Shown here in pieces: positions 47,522 to 58,252 of a DNA stretch of 64,000 bases (the stretch's first letter is position 1; every line of letters begins with the position of its first letter). A program made the translations under genes and the position numbers. Where the stretch lies: the NCBI RefSeq assembly GCF_016808335.1, contig NC_053145.1:26440001-26504000 (forward strand). Direction: 5' to 3'. The notes beneath the pieces are model-generated. The model saw only the letters and a list, made by a program, of their open reading frames with translations, ran no database searches and was not told where the DNA came from. The DNA comes from Panicum virgatum. Its lineage: Eukaryota > Streptophyta > Magnoliopsida > Poales > Poaceae.

Positions 47522-48584
47522 ATTATTGGTGAAATTTATGACTTGAAGACAGCAAACACATGAAGCACATGAAATTTATGACTTGGAGACACCGAGGCAT
47601 CGTCATGAGTCGCTGGGTTGCTTCTGTCATCGCAGCGATTGGTGTCTTGAAGACAGGATCCGTGACATTATTGAATTCGTCGTTGAGGTTGCGTGGTGGA
47701 ATACGAGCACGTTCGGCCGCACGAGTCCTGCGCTCCTCTTTGCGTTGATTCCTTGTCCTGCAGGCTGTGCGAGTGGCTTCATCTTCGTCTGTTGGAGCGT
47801 CTTGGGTCAGATTGTCTGCTGAGATCTGATCCACGGTTTCGTTTGGATCGTGATGACTAGGAGCACCTCCAGGTTGGATGATCACGGGAACTAAACGTTC
47901 GTGAGAGAAGCTTTCCAGGTCTGACTCGTAATCAGCTAAGATAGTTTCTCCAGACCTAGTTTCCCTATCGGTTACGAGGGGAGTGCCGTGTTGAAATGGG
48001 AGATCCTCAATGCTGGCGACTTCTCGCAGGTTGTCGAGTAGTTCTGCGAGGGTGTGGCTTCCGCAAGATTTGAGTTGGATCTTGGCCAGTGCATTGGTAA
48101 TGAAATCCAGGTTGTCTTGAGGTGACTCGACTGGATTTGGGTATACGTCGAAAACGGGTGTCTCCCAATTAGCGGTGACTGATTGGTTTTCGGCGTGAAG
48201 TAAACAATCCAACCTATTTTCATAGAAGGATCTAATCATCTGTTTGTAAGCAGACAATGAGTTGTGCAGACCAAAGATGAGTTGTGCAAGAAGAGTCTCA
48301 ATCCGAGTAGATTTCGGTCTGAGATCAATTTGAGTCCGAGTAGAACTCGAATTGTCTTCGAGTTTCGCCTCGATCTCCTTTGCGAGGTCGGGAAGCAACG
48401 TGACGCTGCGATCACAAGATCTGGCGAGCTTGTTGGAATCTTCCGATGTAGAGATCTTTAGTGTGGGAGAGTTGGTTAGGTGGCTGTCGAAGCCGCCCGA
48501 TCCATTGGCGACGCAGACCCATGAACCGAAGATGAAGGTGGCGCATCGGGGAGGCGTCATGGTGCTGAAAGCGAAGGTGGCCAT
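47522..48584 (-). pseudogene. gag-pol: Gag N-terminal part of a C-family element
   Basis: ATG at 48584, 27 bases from the PBS as in C-i, then open for about 355 codons down to 47523. It matches the C-i gag N-terminal extension (FIFGSWVCVANG, LLPDLAKEI, LDNLREVASI, FQHGTPLVTDRE) and goes on into RIPPRNLNDEFNNV. The last codons (to 47523) are filler sequence and not gag. It is the only copy whose N-terminal gag is fully open. Residues around RIPPRNLNDEF also occur at the right end of C-o gag (29010-29131), so the two pieces overlap by roughly 115 bp. Confidence 0.75.
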
Positions 48585-48610
48585 CGAACTCGCTGATGAA
48601 CTCGCTGATT

Positions 48611-48628
48611 CCCCTACCTGGTGCGCTA
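48611..48628 (-). other. Primer-binding site, C family
   Basis: Minus strand TAGCGCACCAGGTAGGGG, two substitutions from the C-i site. Placed two bases from the LTR. Confidence 0.7.
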
Positions 48629-48630
48629 GC

Positions 48631-49046
48631 TGTCGATGTTTACCGCCAAACCTGCTTAGGGACACCCTTAGCAGTAGGGTTTGTAGGTAGGGATCGACGG
48701 CTCTGGAACTCGATGGTGCAAGGAACACAAAGATTTAGACAGGTTCGGGCCGCGAGTTTGCGTAATACCCTACGTCCTGTGTGGTGGTTTGTATTGCCTT
48801 AGGTGTTGATGATTTTCGAGGGGGGCCCTACCTGCCCTTATATATCCGGGGGGACAGGGTTACATGGAAAGTCCTAGCTGAGTACGGTTGGAGTCCTACT
48901 ACAACACGATCGGGTAGTTTCCTTGTACTGCAGCTAGTTCTACGCCTAATCGGGTAGTTACAAAAGAGGTAAGGTATATCCATGAACTATCCCTTACTCT
49001 AGAACATTCTACGCCTATGAGCAGTGCCGCTGCCCCGGGTCTGACA
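48631..49046 (-). repeat. 5' LTR, C family (416 bp)
   Basis: TGTCGATGTTTACCG...GGGTCTGACA. Shares 'agctgagtacggttgg', 'ccttgtactgc' and 'cctaatcgg' with the partial LTR at 8667-8859, against the C-i variants. The likely mate of that LTR. Confidence 0.8.
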
Positions 49047-49746
49047 GACATTATCCACTGATTCGGCTTTCCTCACACCATCATTACAGATCTTGGCTCT
49101 AATTTCACGTCAAATCTTTTTGGGATTTCTGTGACAACTCCTGCATCGAGGTCAAATATGCTTCAGTTGCTCATCCTCGGGCAAACGGTCAAGTTGAGTG
49201 CATCAATGGTTTAGTACTCAACGGCTTGAAGAAAAGACTTTATGACGCCAACACCAAGAAAGGTGGCAAGTGGATTCAAGAACTACCTCATGTAGTCTGG
49301 GGGCTGCGAACCCAGCCTAGCAAAGCAACTGGGCAATCTCCTTTCTTCCTCACTTATGGGTCAGAGGCTATACTACCCGCTGATATTATGTGGAAATCTC
49401 CAAGAGTAGAAGCCTATCAAGAAGGAGAAGCAGATGAGGCACAACAACTTGAGTTGGATTCAGTCGAAGAGGCCAGAGTCAATGCTTTAACTCAATTGTC
49501 TAGATATCTTCAAGGAGTCAGATGCTATCATGATTGCAATGTCCAGCAAAGATCTTTCAATATCGAAGATCTAGTATTACGAAGATCCAAGATGAGACGG
49601 GACTGCACAAGTTAAATTCCAGATGGGAAGGTCCTTTCATCGTAACCAAAGTTACAAGACCAGGATCATATAGAATCACTGATGCAGATGGCAATGAGGT
49701 ACCGAATTCCTGTAATATTGAGCACTTGCACAAGTTCTATCCTTGA
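49047..49746 (+). pseudogene. gag-pol: C4 integrase, C-terminal two thirds
   Basis: Plus-strand fragment starting inside the integrase core at the TDLGSNF region (about 49090), with QVECING where others have QVERING. It continues through LKKRLYDANTKKGGKWIQELPHVVWGLRT, PFFLTYGSEAILPADIMW and SRWEGPFIVTKVTRPGSYRI to a natural end after HKFYP (stop near 49745). A frameshift near 49570 separates the two open parts. It gives the real C-terminus that the TAG in C-i and C-o removes. Everything 5' of the core is missing. Confidence 0.75.
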
Positions 49747-50537
49747 TCCAAGCAATATGGTGATGTCAGTTGATTTCTTTACTACAGCAAGGGTCTTTAC
49801 CGGCATATCGACTACATTAAAGGCAATTTCCCTATCTGACAGCATCACCAGTCCAGGATAGCTTACACAGTTTTCCATTAGGACAACTACACAAGCTGCA
49901 TCCTTGTCCTTAATATAAGGGCGCAACCTACTCGCCTAGCTCGAGAGGGTATGGATACCTTTACTAGTTGTCCATCTTGGGTAACTCGACGGAGTTCATC
50001 CTAACAGGTCAACTATAAGGAACTCCAGCCTTGCTGTAAAGGCAAAACTACTCGCTCGCTCGAGTATGTTATGGATATACTACTACATTTTGTCCATCTT
50101 GGGCAACCCGACGGGGTTTGTCCTAACAGGTCAATCTTAGTAGTTACTCCAGTCTACAAGTTAGACACCTTACTTGCATCACTCGAGTAAATTTTGGATA
50201 GCCCATCTGGCATTTACGTCTTGGATAGACCGATGGGATTCATACCTAACCGTTCTACCTTAAGGATTACTCCAGTCCTTGGTTAGGACACACTACTCGC
50301 TTGCTCGAGTAGTTTATGGATATTTTTACAAGTTTTTTCTATTTGGATAGTTCGACGGGACTCATCCTAACTGATTAACTTTAAGGATTACTCCGTGTGA
50401 GTATTCTACTTGATTGATCGATTAGTTCATACTTATCCTATGGTATCAGATCATGCTTCTGAAGACACATCAACAGGATACAAGCTATGAACAATGACAA
50501 AAACTCACTGAAGATTACAAGAGTTGTTACAAGCAGT
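49747..50537 (+). repeat. C4 3' untranslated region with tandem repeats
   Basis: Inverted counterpart of 11820-12573. 49917-50400 holds the repeats of about 122 bp in reverse, with the inverted repeat ACTACTCG-CTTGCT-CGAGTAGT at about 50292-50313 having perfect 8-bp arms. Confidence 0.75.
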
Positions 50538-51802
50538 CTACTCTGCCATGTTCTTCAGAATTTCCTCAGCAATCACCTCTGATTCTTTACAGTAGTCCAG
50601 GAATTTCTCATCAGAGCTATTGGAAGCTATTCCTTTACCTATCGAAGCTAAATTAAACTAAGGCAAGTAAGACTTGACAACTCCTATCATATGGGTCAGA
50701 TAATTCTTGGAGGTAGCCGTCATGACATCAAAAATCTTCTTGGGAGCCACTTCTAAGTGCTCCGCCAAGGACTTGCTATTTGACGACCCCTCTTCAGAAT
50801 CAATCGTCTCCACAAGGACTTGAGCTGCTGCTACCAATCGAGCGTGGTCATCTAGAGAACCTGGTGGAAGGATATTTCAGTAATTATTATTGACAAAGCA
50901 ATATCAAGACAACAAACCGAGTACTCACAAACTTGAGCAGTCTGCAATTGTTCTTGAAGTTTTGATCTTTCTTCTTCAAGGCTCTTAATTTGCCGCTTCA
51001 TATCACAAAGTTCCATATGATGCTTTCAGTTTGCTTCATAAAGCTTGTTCCGAGCAGCAAGATATTCATCCAGTCGTTTAGTAATCAAGGCATTTTGTTG
51101 CTCCAGGGTTTTTCGATTATCCACAGTCTTATATAAAGCCTCAGACTTCAGAAAAGATCGATTGGCAACATCCTATGATATACAAGGCAAGACTGGTTAG
51201 ACGTCAATAACTACTCGAGAAAGACAAATAGCAGCAGAATACTTACCTTGGTATATTTGAAGCTCCACTGCATGTAGTCAGCAAGCTTCTTCATGTTGTC
51301 TATGCATAACAACGGATCATCAAACAATTCCTTTCCCAACTCCTCCTGAGTTGACTGAGGCATAGATTGGAAGGGCACTAGTCGCACAGCAGGACCTCTA
51401 GATTCTTGAGCTCCGCTATTTCCAGTTCCATCAGCATTGGAGTCTCTCTCAGCAACTACTGGAGTACGTTCAGGGGCTTGAGGATTTGGTGCAGAATGGA
51501 TTGAGAAGTCAGATGATGCAGTTGGATCCCCCAAAACTTAGAAGAGCATAGAAAAACTCAGATACGGGAACTGTAAGACCACATTCCACGAAGTCACGGA
51601 ATACAACGGTCTCGAGGGTACCTTCCATGGGGTAATCTTCTCCTTCCCCCACACGCCATTGGATTACTCCTTGAGCTTGGAGGAGACCCAAATTCTCCAA
51701 TTCTTGCACTGCTGCTCCAGACATTTTGTTTCTATGCCAACCTGTTGACATATTGGCAACCGCTTCCTCCTCAACCTTGGATTTGTTCTTCTTGGGAGCC
51801 AT
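50538..51802 (-). pseudogene. Antisense gypsy-type transposon domain gene, C4 copy, internally deleted
   Basis: Minus-strand copy of the gene at 9478 and 13608, again antisense to pol. The start APKKNKSKVEEEAV and FRDFVECGLTVPVSEFFYALL are in frame from 51802. It then jumps at 'tttggggGATCCAA' into the Pro/Ser-rich part of exon 3, so the rest of exon 1, exon 2 and part of exon 3 are lost. Importantly it reads LVPFQSMPQ where C-o and C-i have a TAG for the Gln. Later exons (coiled coil, GTGAGT donor) are recognisable to a stop at 50538. An upstream in-frame extension (TTG start, to 51904) is open but unlikely to be used. Confidence 0.7.
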
Positions 51803-52421
51803 CTCAAAGTCACGAGTTCTGACTCGGGGGCTACGAGAGGGGCTATGGATCTTACTAAGAAAGGACAAGTGTGAATCTGAGTTTGACGGCAGCCAGGAGT
51901 TCAAGGGGGTAAAAAACTCTCAGAAGTTTTCAGACGGCTTTATAGGGTCTCTGGTGGCAATTTCGTGAATATTTGGGATATCAACGGATTCTTTCCTTTT
52001 CAGGGAAGTTTTCATTTTGCCACGAGTTTACATTGATTCTTAAATCTAAATGGACAGATTTAAATTCAAGACTCCGGGGCTGTGGAATATATGTATTAGA
52101 GATTTATTTTTCAATTTTTTTGGAAAATAAAGAAGAGAAAAGGACTGAAGTGACCCTCAGCCTGATTCTGCGATTCAACCTAAGGCTCTGGGGCTACTCC
52201 ATATGGAGCGCGAGTACTTCGCGCACCATATATGATCAAGATTTCGGGGCTTGAGCACCTCACAGCCTCAAAGCAAACGGAAGTACTTGGAGGACTACTC
52301 AACGTATCTGGAGGAAGGCCTAGAAGCACCCAGAAGGATGTTCTGACTACTTGAAGTACTCGATGATGCCTAGCCAAGTACTCGACGCCTGCAGGATTTG
52401 GCTACGAAGAGCTCGGGGGCT
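51803..52421 (+). other. C4 region between antisense gene and LTR, with PPT
   Basis: Mirror of 8860-9477. Ends in GAAGAGCTCGGGGGCT, the polypurine tract, directly before the LTR. The internal PPT-like cores have decayed to GCTCTGGGGCT and CTCCGGGGCT in two places, one GACTCGGGGGCT remaining near 51822. Confidence 0.65.
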
Positions 52422-52486
52422 TGTCAGACCCGGAGCATCGGGACTTCTTATAGGCATAGAATGTTCTAGAGTAAGGGATAGCTCAT
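52422..52486 (+). repeat. C4 3' LTR, first 65 bp
   Basis: TGTCAGACCCGGAGCATCGG..., matching the start of C LTRs on their sense strand. Cut by the H LTR at 52487. Confidence 0.75.
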
Positions 52487-52955
52487 TGTTGACACCGTTT
52501 TTTGACACATGTCAAAGAAGGTGATTTTTGTGAAGAGAAGGTGGCCGATTTGGAAGAAACCAAAAGATGCACAGTGTTGGAATCGGCCGATGGAGTCCGT
52601 CCGATGGACCAGAGGAATATGCTGTGAAGATGCTGATTTGTCCGTTCTGGTGTTCGGCCGATGGATAGTTGCCGATGAAGTCAAGGAAGGAGGAGAGGAT
52701 CCGGACTCTACGAGAATCTTGATGATTCGGTTGTAATATTTAAAGTAGTTTATCTTTAGGTAGTCTTTTCTTTTAAGTCAAGTAATATTCACCGTAATCG
52801 GCTAGGACTTGATAGCGCTAGGCTATAAATATGAGTTGTAAGGAACCAGAAAAACTTGATACACATCCAATACAACAAACTTTACAATTCCTTTGCACTT
52901 TTTCGGTGACTTCGCCTTTTTCTTTTCTTTTTTCGACGAGTTCTTTCAAGTTGAT
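52487..52955 (+). repeat. LTR fragment H
   Basis: Starts TGTTGACACCGTTTTTTGAC, contains 'cggccgatgga' twice, TATAAATA at 52824-52831 and a CT-rich leader. The right end is lost: it joins C5 through the shared bases 'gatcaagga'. I do not recognise the family; it shares no interior with the rest of the window. Confidence 0.55.
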
Positions 52956-54904
52956 CAAGGATAGAACTTGCGCAAGTGCTCAATATTCCAGGAATTCAGT
53001 ACTTTAATGCCATATGCATCAGTGATTCTGTATGATCCTGGTCTTGTAACCTTGGTTACGATGAAAGGACCTTCCAATCAGGAATTTAACTTGTGTAGTC
53101 CCAACTCGTCTTGGATCCTTCGTAATACTAGATCTCCGATATTGAAAGATCTTTGCTGGACATGGTCATGGTAGCGTCTGACTCCTTGAAGATATCTAGC
53201 CAATTGAGTTAGAGCATTGACTCTGGCCTCTTCGACTAAATCTAGCTCGAGTTGTCGAGCTTCATCTGCTCCTCCTTCTTGATAAGCTTCCACTCTTGGA
53301 GATATCCACATGATGTCTGCCGGTAGTATGGCCTCTGACCCGTAGGTGAGAAAGAAAGGAGATTATCCAGTTGCTTTGCTAGGCTGGGTTCGCAGCCCCC
53401 AGACTATATGAGGAAGTTCTTGAATCCACTTGCCATCTTTCTTGGTGTTGGCATCGTAGAGTCTTTTCTTCAAGCCATCGAGTACTAAACCATTGATTCG
53501 CTCAACTTGTCCATTTGCCCGTGGATGAGCTACTGAGGCATATTTGACCTCAATGCAGGAGTTGTCACCAAAATCCCAAAAAGATTGTGATGTAAAGTTA
53601 GAACCAAGATCTGTAATGATGGTGTGAGGAAAGCCGAATCGGTGGATAATGTCAGAGATGAAATCCACTACTCTGTCGGATGAGATCTTGACAATGGGCT
53701 TGTACTCGATCCACTTGGTAAACTTGTCGTCTGCTGCCAGCACATGATTGAATCCTCCTAGAGCTACGATTAATGGTCCGATCATGTCCAAACTCCAACA
53801 GGAGAACGACCATGATGGAGGGATTGTTATCAAGTTATGTGCTAGGACGTGAGTCTTCTTGCTGAAGAATTGGTAGCCAGGGCACCGTCTAACCAGGTCT
53901 TCTACGTCCGAAACAGCTGTTGGCCAGAAGAATCCTGACCTATACGCTTTGCCGACTACTGTCCTTGATGCAGCGTGATTGCCGCAAACTCCTTCGTGTA
54001 TTTCTCGCAGGATGTCTTTGCCTCCTTCAAGAGTAACACACATCATGAGGATGCCTGAAGCAGAGCGCTTGTATAGGTTGTCGCCAACCAGGACGAAACC
54101 CTTGCTGCGCCTGATGATTCGGGAAGCTTCAGCGCTTTTAGGATCGACATGTAGTGGAAGTTTGAATTCCTTGATGAAGTCGGTGAATTGAGTCCACCAA
54201 TCTTCTTCGATCATTAGTACTTCTCTGACTGTAGCCATGGCCTCCGTGTCAGCAACTTATTGGCTTGGTACCTTGACTGATGGATGATGAAGTTCATGGA
54301 CAAAGACTCCCGGTGGAACAGCTACTCGGGTGGATCCAAGCTTGGAAAGGACATCGGTTCCCACGTTGTTGTCGCGATCGACGTGGTGGATTTCCAATCC
54401 TGAGAACTTGTTTTTGAGCTTTCTGATTTCTTCAACATATGCGTCCATGGTATCCTTGTTGATGTCCCATTCCTTGTTTACTTGTTGTACAACGAGTAGG
54501 GAATCGCCGTAAACGAGTAGTCGCTTGATGCTAAGAGAAACTGCTAGTCGAAGACCATGTAGCAGCGCCTCGTATTCAGCTTCATTGTTGGAAATCTTAA
54601 ACAAGATTTGGAACACATACTTCAGTTGCTCTCCCTTGGGGGAGATGAATAGGACTCCCGCACCGCCTCCGTCGAGCTTGAGTGAGCCGTCAAAGTACAT
54701 TACCCAATGCTCTGGAACGTTATGAGGTGCTGGAATCTGATTTTCCCGCCACTCAGCTAAGAAGTTGACTAGTGCATGTGACTTGATTGCTGTTCTTGGC
54801 TTGAAGTTGACTTCCAAGGCTCCCAGTTCAACTGTCCACTTTGAAATCCGTCCGGTGGTATCCCAATTGTGGCGTATATCCCCCAATTGGAAGTCAGCTA
54901 TCAC
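52956..54904 (-). pseudogene. gag-pol: C5 integrase and RNase H
   Basis: Integrase frame 53363-54238 open for 291 codons (SLDMIGPLIVALGG, TDLGSNFTSQSFWDF, ANGQVERING). The C-terminal part 53078-53311 is shifted, and RNase H (YFDGSLKLDGGGAG, EAEYEALLHGLRL) with the connection is open 54257-54904. Up to about 54050 it matches C-i variants ('cagcgtgattgccg', 'cctccttc', 'atgaggatgcc'). Beyond that it matches C-o ('gaagcagagcgcttg', 'aaccaggacg'). So this copy is a mosaic. It lacks the 48-bp duplication of C-o. Confidence 0.75.
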
Positions 54905-57080
54905 ATGAGATCTTGTACTCGTCGAAATAATGCCGAAGTTTCCTGGAGGTGATTAGAATTGTGTACAGAAGTTTCTGAATTGATGGATATCTAACCTTTG
55001 ATTCAGAGAGTACTTCGCTGATGAAGTAAACTGGTCTCTAGACGCCATAGGCGTGACCTTCCTCCGGGCATTCGACTACTATTGCCATACTGACCACATG
55101 AGTAGTCGCACTCGAAAGATTTGAGGAGGTCTCCACGTAGTGAAAGGACTCCTGTGTTGCCTGGCATCTTGAGGAGCAGATAGACGTAGTGTGGTACTGT
55201 CACGAACTTGGCTAGTGCAGGTCTTCCCAGGATGGCATGGTATGAAGACTCGAAGTCAGCTACTTCGAATTTGATGTATTATGTCCGGAAGTTTTGTTCT
55301 GTACCGAATGTGACTGGGAGGGTGACCGAGCCAATTGGTGTAGAGGAATTTCCGGGGCCGATGCCATAGAACGGAGCCTTGATTGGAGTAAGAAGACTCA
55401 TGTAGTTGAGGCCCATTTTTGCCAATGTGCTTGCAAAGATCAAGTTGAGCCCACTTCCGTCATCGATGAGTACTCGAGTAAGCTTAGAGCCCTGGACGAC
55501 TGGATCGAGTACTAGCAGGAACTTTTCAGGTTCAGAGAAGCTAGTCCATTGATCCTCTCTTGAGAAGGTAATGGGGACCTCGCTGTACTTGAGTGGCCTC
55601 TGAATTGCTGGCTCGACTGAGAGGATCTCTCTGAGTAGGAGCTTTTGAGCTCGCTTGGAGAACCTAGGATCTCCTCCAAATATGACGTTGATGATGTTTT
55701 GTTGCTGTTGGAAGCTGTCGTGGTCTTTCTTGTCATCTTCATCATCTTTGTCTTGTTCCTTCTTAGGAGCTACTACAGGTGCTGACTGGAAGGATTTGCG
55801 CAGGATCGTGCACTCCCACATCGAGTGGTTGCTCTTGGGGTGGATCGGACATCTCTTGTTGTGGAGAAAATTGTCGAACTGGTCTTGCGGCTTGTCGTCC
55901 TTCTTACCACGCGGTGGGCGATCCATTGTGCCGACAGTGTCGTTAGGCTTACACTTGCACGTGGGATCCCGCTGGTTGCTGGGCCCTCCTCGATCATTGT
56001 GGCGCTTCACGTTGTTGTCATTGTTGCGGCGGGAAAAGCGACTGCGTTCTTGCTACTCTTTGTCTGCCCAGCGCTGCATCATGTCTCGTAGATCTACCAC
56101 TGTCTTGGGGCGATTATGCACAAAGTCATGGTTCAGGGTTTGGACAGTGATGCCGCTTTGGAAGTAGTCGATGACGTCGTCGTCGGCGACATTGGGGATG
56201 GTAGCTCTTGTGTCGAAGAAGCGCTTGACATAGGATCTGATTGACTCGCCTTGCTCCTGCTTGATCCTGGACAGGGCATGGCGAGTAGCTACTCGGTGCA
56301 GCGACCCTTGGAAGTTGTCGACGAATGCCTTCTTGAGGTCCTCCCATGAGTGGATTGACTCGCGCGCCAAGCTCTCGAGCCACATCAGGGGTGCGGGCTC
56401 GAGGGCCATCGAAAGGTAGAGGACCTTGGTGTTGGTATCTCCACCTACAACACTAATAGCGGTTGAGTATAAACATAACCATTGAGCAGGGTTTTGCTTA
56501 CCGTCGTACTTTTGGATGTTCGTAGGCTTGAGGTCCTTCGGGTACTCGATGTTGTCGAAAGCCCTGCTCAGGGCGTGGAAGTGATCGGAATTGTCCACAA
56601 GCTATGCTCTGGGTCTTGCGTTGATGATATCCCGTGCGTCCATGATGGAATTGGCTACCTCTTCCCTGTTGTGCCCATGATTGTTGTTGCGGTTTGGCTG
56701 AGGCCCAGGAGCTTGGTTTACTTTTGGTTGGCCACCCCTGGGGCGATAAATGCTCGCAGCTTCCTAGTCTTCCTGATTCCTTTGGTTTTGCTGTTCCGGC
56801 TGTTGTTGACGATTGTGGCCTCTGGGAGTACGGCTCGCCTGAGGTATGACTGTTGCAGTGGCCCTTGATCACGTGCCATGGAGTGAGGACAACGGGTTCT
56901 GTCTCTCAAGTTGTTCAACGGCATTCTTGGTGAGATTTATGACTTGTTCTAACTCTAGATTCTGAGGCATCATCATGAGTTGCAGGGTTGCTTCTGTCAT
57001 TGCAGCGATTGGTGTCCTAAAGACAGGATCCGCTACATTATTGAATTCGTCGTTGAGGTTGCGTGGTGGAATACGAGCAT
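54905..57080 (-). pseudogene. gag-pol: C5 protease and gag; RT deleted
   Basis: After the RNase H/RT connection (to about 55110) the sequence jumps at 'gtagtcgca|ctcgaaagat' from the connection to the protease C-terminus. About 1.3 kb with the whole RT palm is missing. Protease and knuckle: open 55279-56010 (CPIHPKSNHSMWEC, VLIDDGSGLNLIFASTL). Gag: 56053-56598 (KYDGKQNPAQWLCLY, RIKQEQGESIRSYVKRFF). Upstream frames are broken to 57080, where a B LTR starts at exactly the position it does in C-o. Confidence 0.75.
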
Positions 57081-58252
57081 TGTTGACGCTCACTAACGAT
57101 CATTTCCAGGCGTCAATTTGATCAGAAAATCATGAGTTTGCATTTCTTACACGCATCCTTATCCAATAAAGTCACTAAACCACACTTTACCTTTTAGAAT
57201 ATGCAAGTTGTGTTTTCAGGCTAATATGCAGGTTACAAGCACACTTTGGCCCGACATAAAATCACAGAAATTATCAGAGCACCGATTCAGGCTCAGATGG
57301 ACCAAAAGTGATGCAAGAACCCAATTCAAACAAGTCAAGACAGGCCAACCCCAGCGTGGATCAGACAAAGAGGCCCAAGACAGCCCACCAGAAGAAGTTG
57401 GGGGCGATTGGTGGCCCGGGCAGGCCGACCGACCTACCTGGTCGGCCGACCTGGCCCGTGGGCCCCACTGCCTCAACCAGGGCACGTGGCACTTCCCCAT
57501 TGGTCCCCTACGTCGGTTGTGCTGGCTTCACTCCATGGCTCCCTGCTATAAATACAAGGGGGTGGAGAATAGGACACACACACACACACACCACACACCA
57601 CTCACCTCTCCTCTCTTGCATCCTTTGCATAGTCTTTAGGCTTAGTGCAATTTAGTAGAAGTCTAGGAGTCATCGAGTCGCTGGTGTTGCTCGAGAGTCT
57701 GGTATGGGTTCATCTCTAGCTCTCTCTTGTAATATTTGGTTGTTTGTAATAGAATTAGACTATGGTTACCGATATCTGCTTGAAGTATATTCTGAGTTAT
57801 CGAGTATATGCTTTTTGTCATGGTTACGTTATCATTCTATTCTTGCATTGTATGATCGCCCTGTGCTGGAGATGGTTAGTCTTTTGTTCTTAGAACTCTA
57901 TCAACTGCTCCAGTATTCGTATGATTGCTCTAGTGTGATGTCTGTCCATCCGGAGGGTGGGGGCTCCACGCGGGACACTAGAGTATCCGTTACTAGTGTA
58001 GACATGGTGTCTAGATTAGTTAAGTGTTGCTGGATGTCAACTATACCCACAGTTTGTAGAGGTAGCCGGCAGGTGGTGATAGCTCTGTCCGAGCCTTTTA
58101 GTACTCCTTCACGTTCGGTATGGGGGGTAGGGGGTACATAAAGTCGCCGGGGTGTACGGGCTCTCCCTGTTGCTTTGATAGCGATCTCCCTGTTGTGTAG
58201 TTTAATCTCTGACAAGCTAACCGATGAGAAAGTGTAGATATAGCTAGCCTAG
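57081..58252 (+). repeat. B LTR copy 4, 3'-truncated
   Basis: TGTTGACGCTCACTAACG, sharing 'ctcacta' with copy 1 against 'ctaacta' in copies 2 and 3. TATAAATA at 57547-57554. It runs on through R/U5 sequence absent from copy 3 (57850-58250), including a 'gtagaggtagccggcaggtggtga' type phrase shared with E and F. It ends at the F LTR. Confidence 0.7.
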
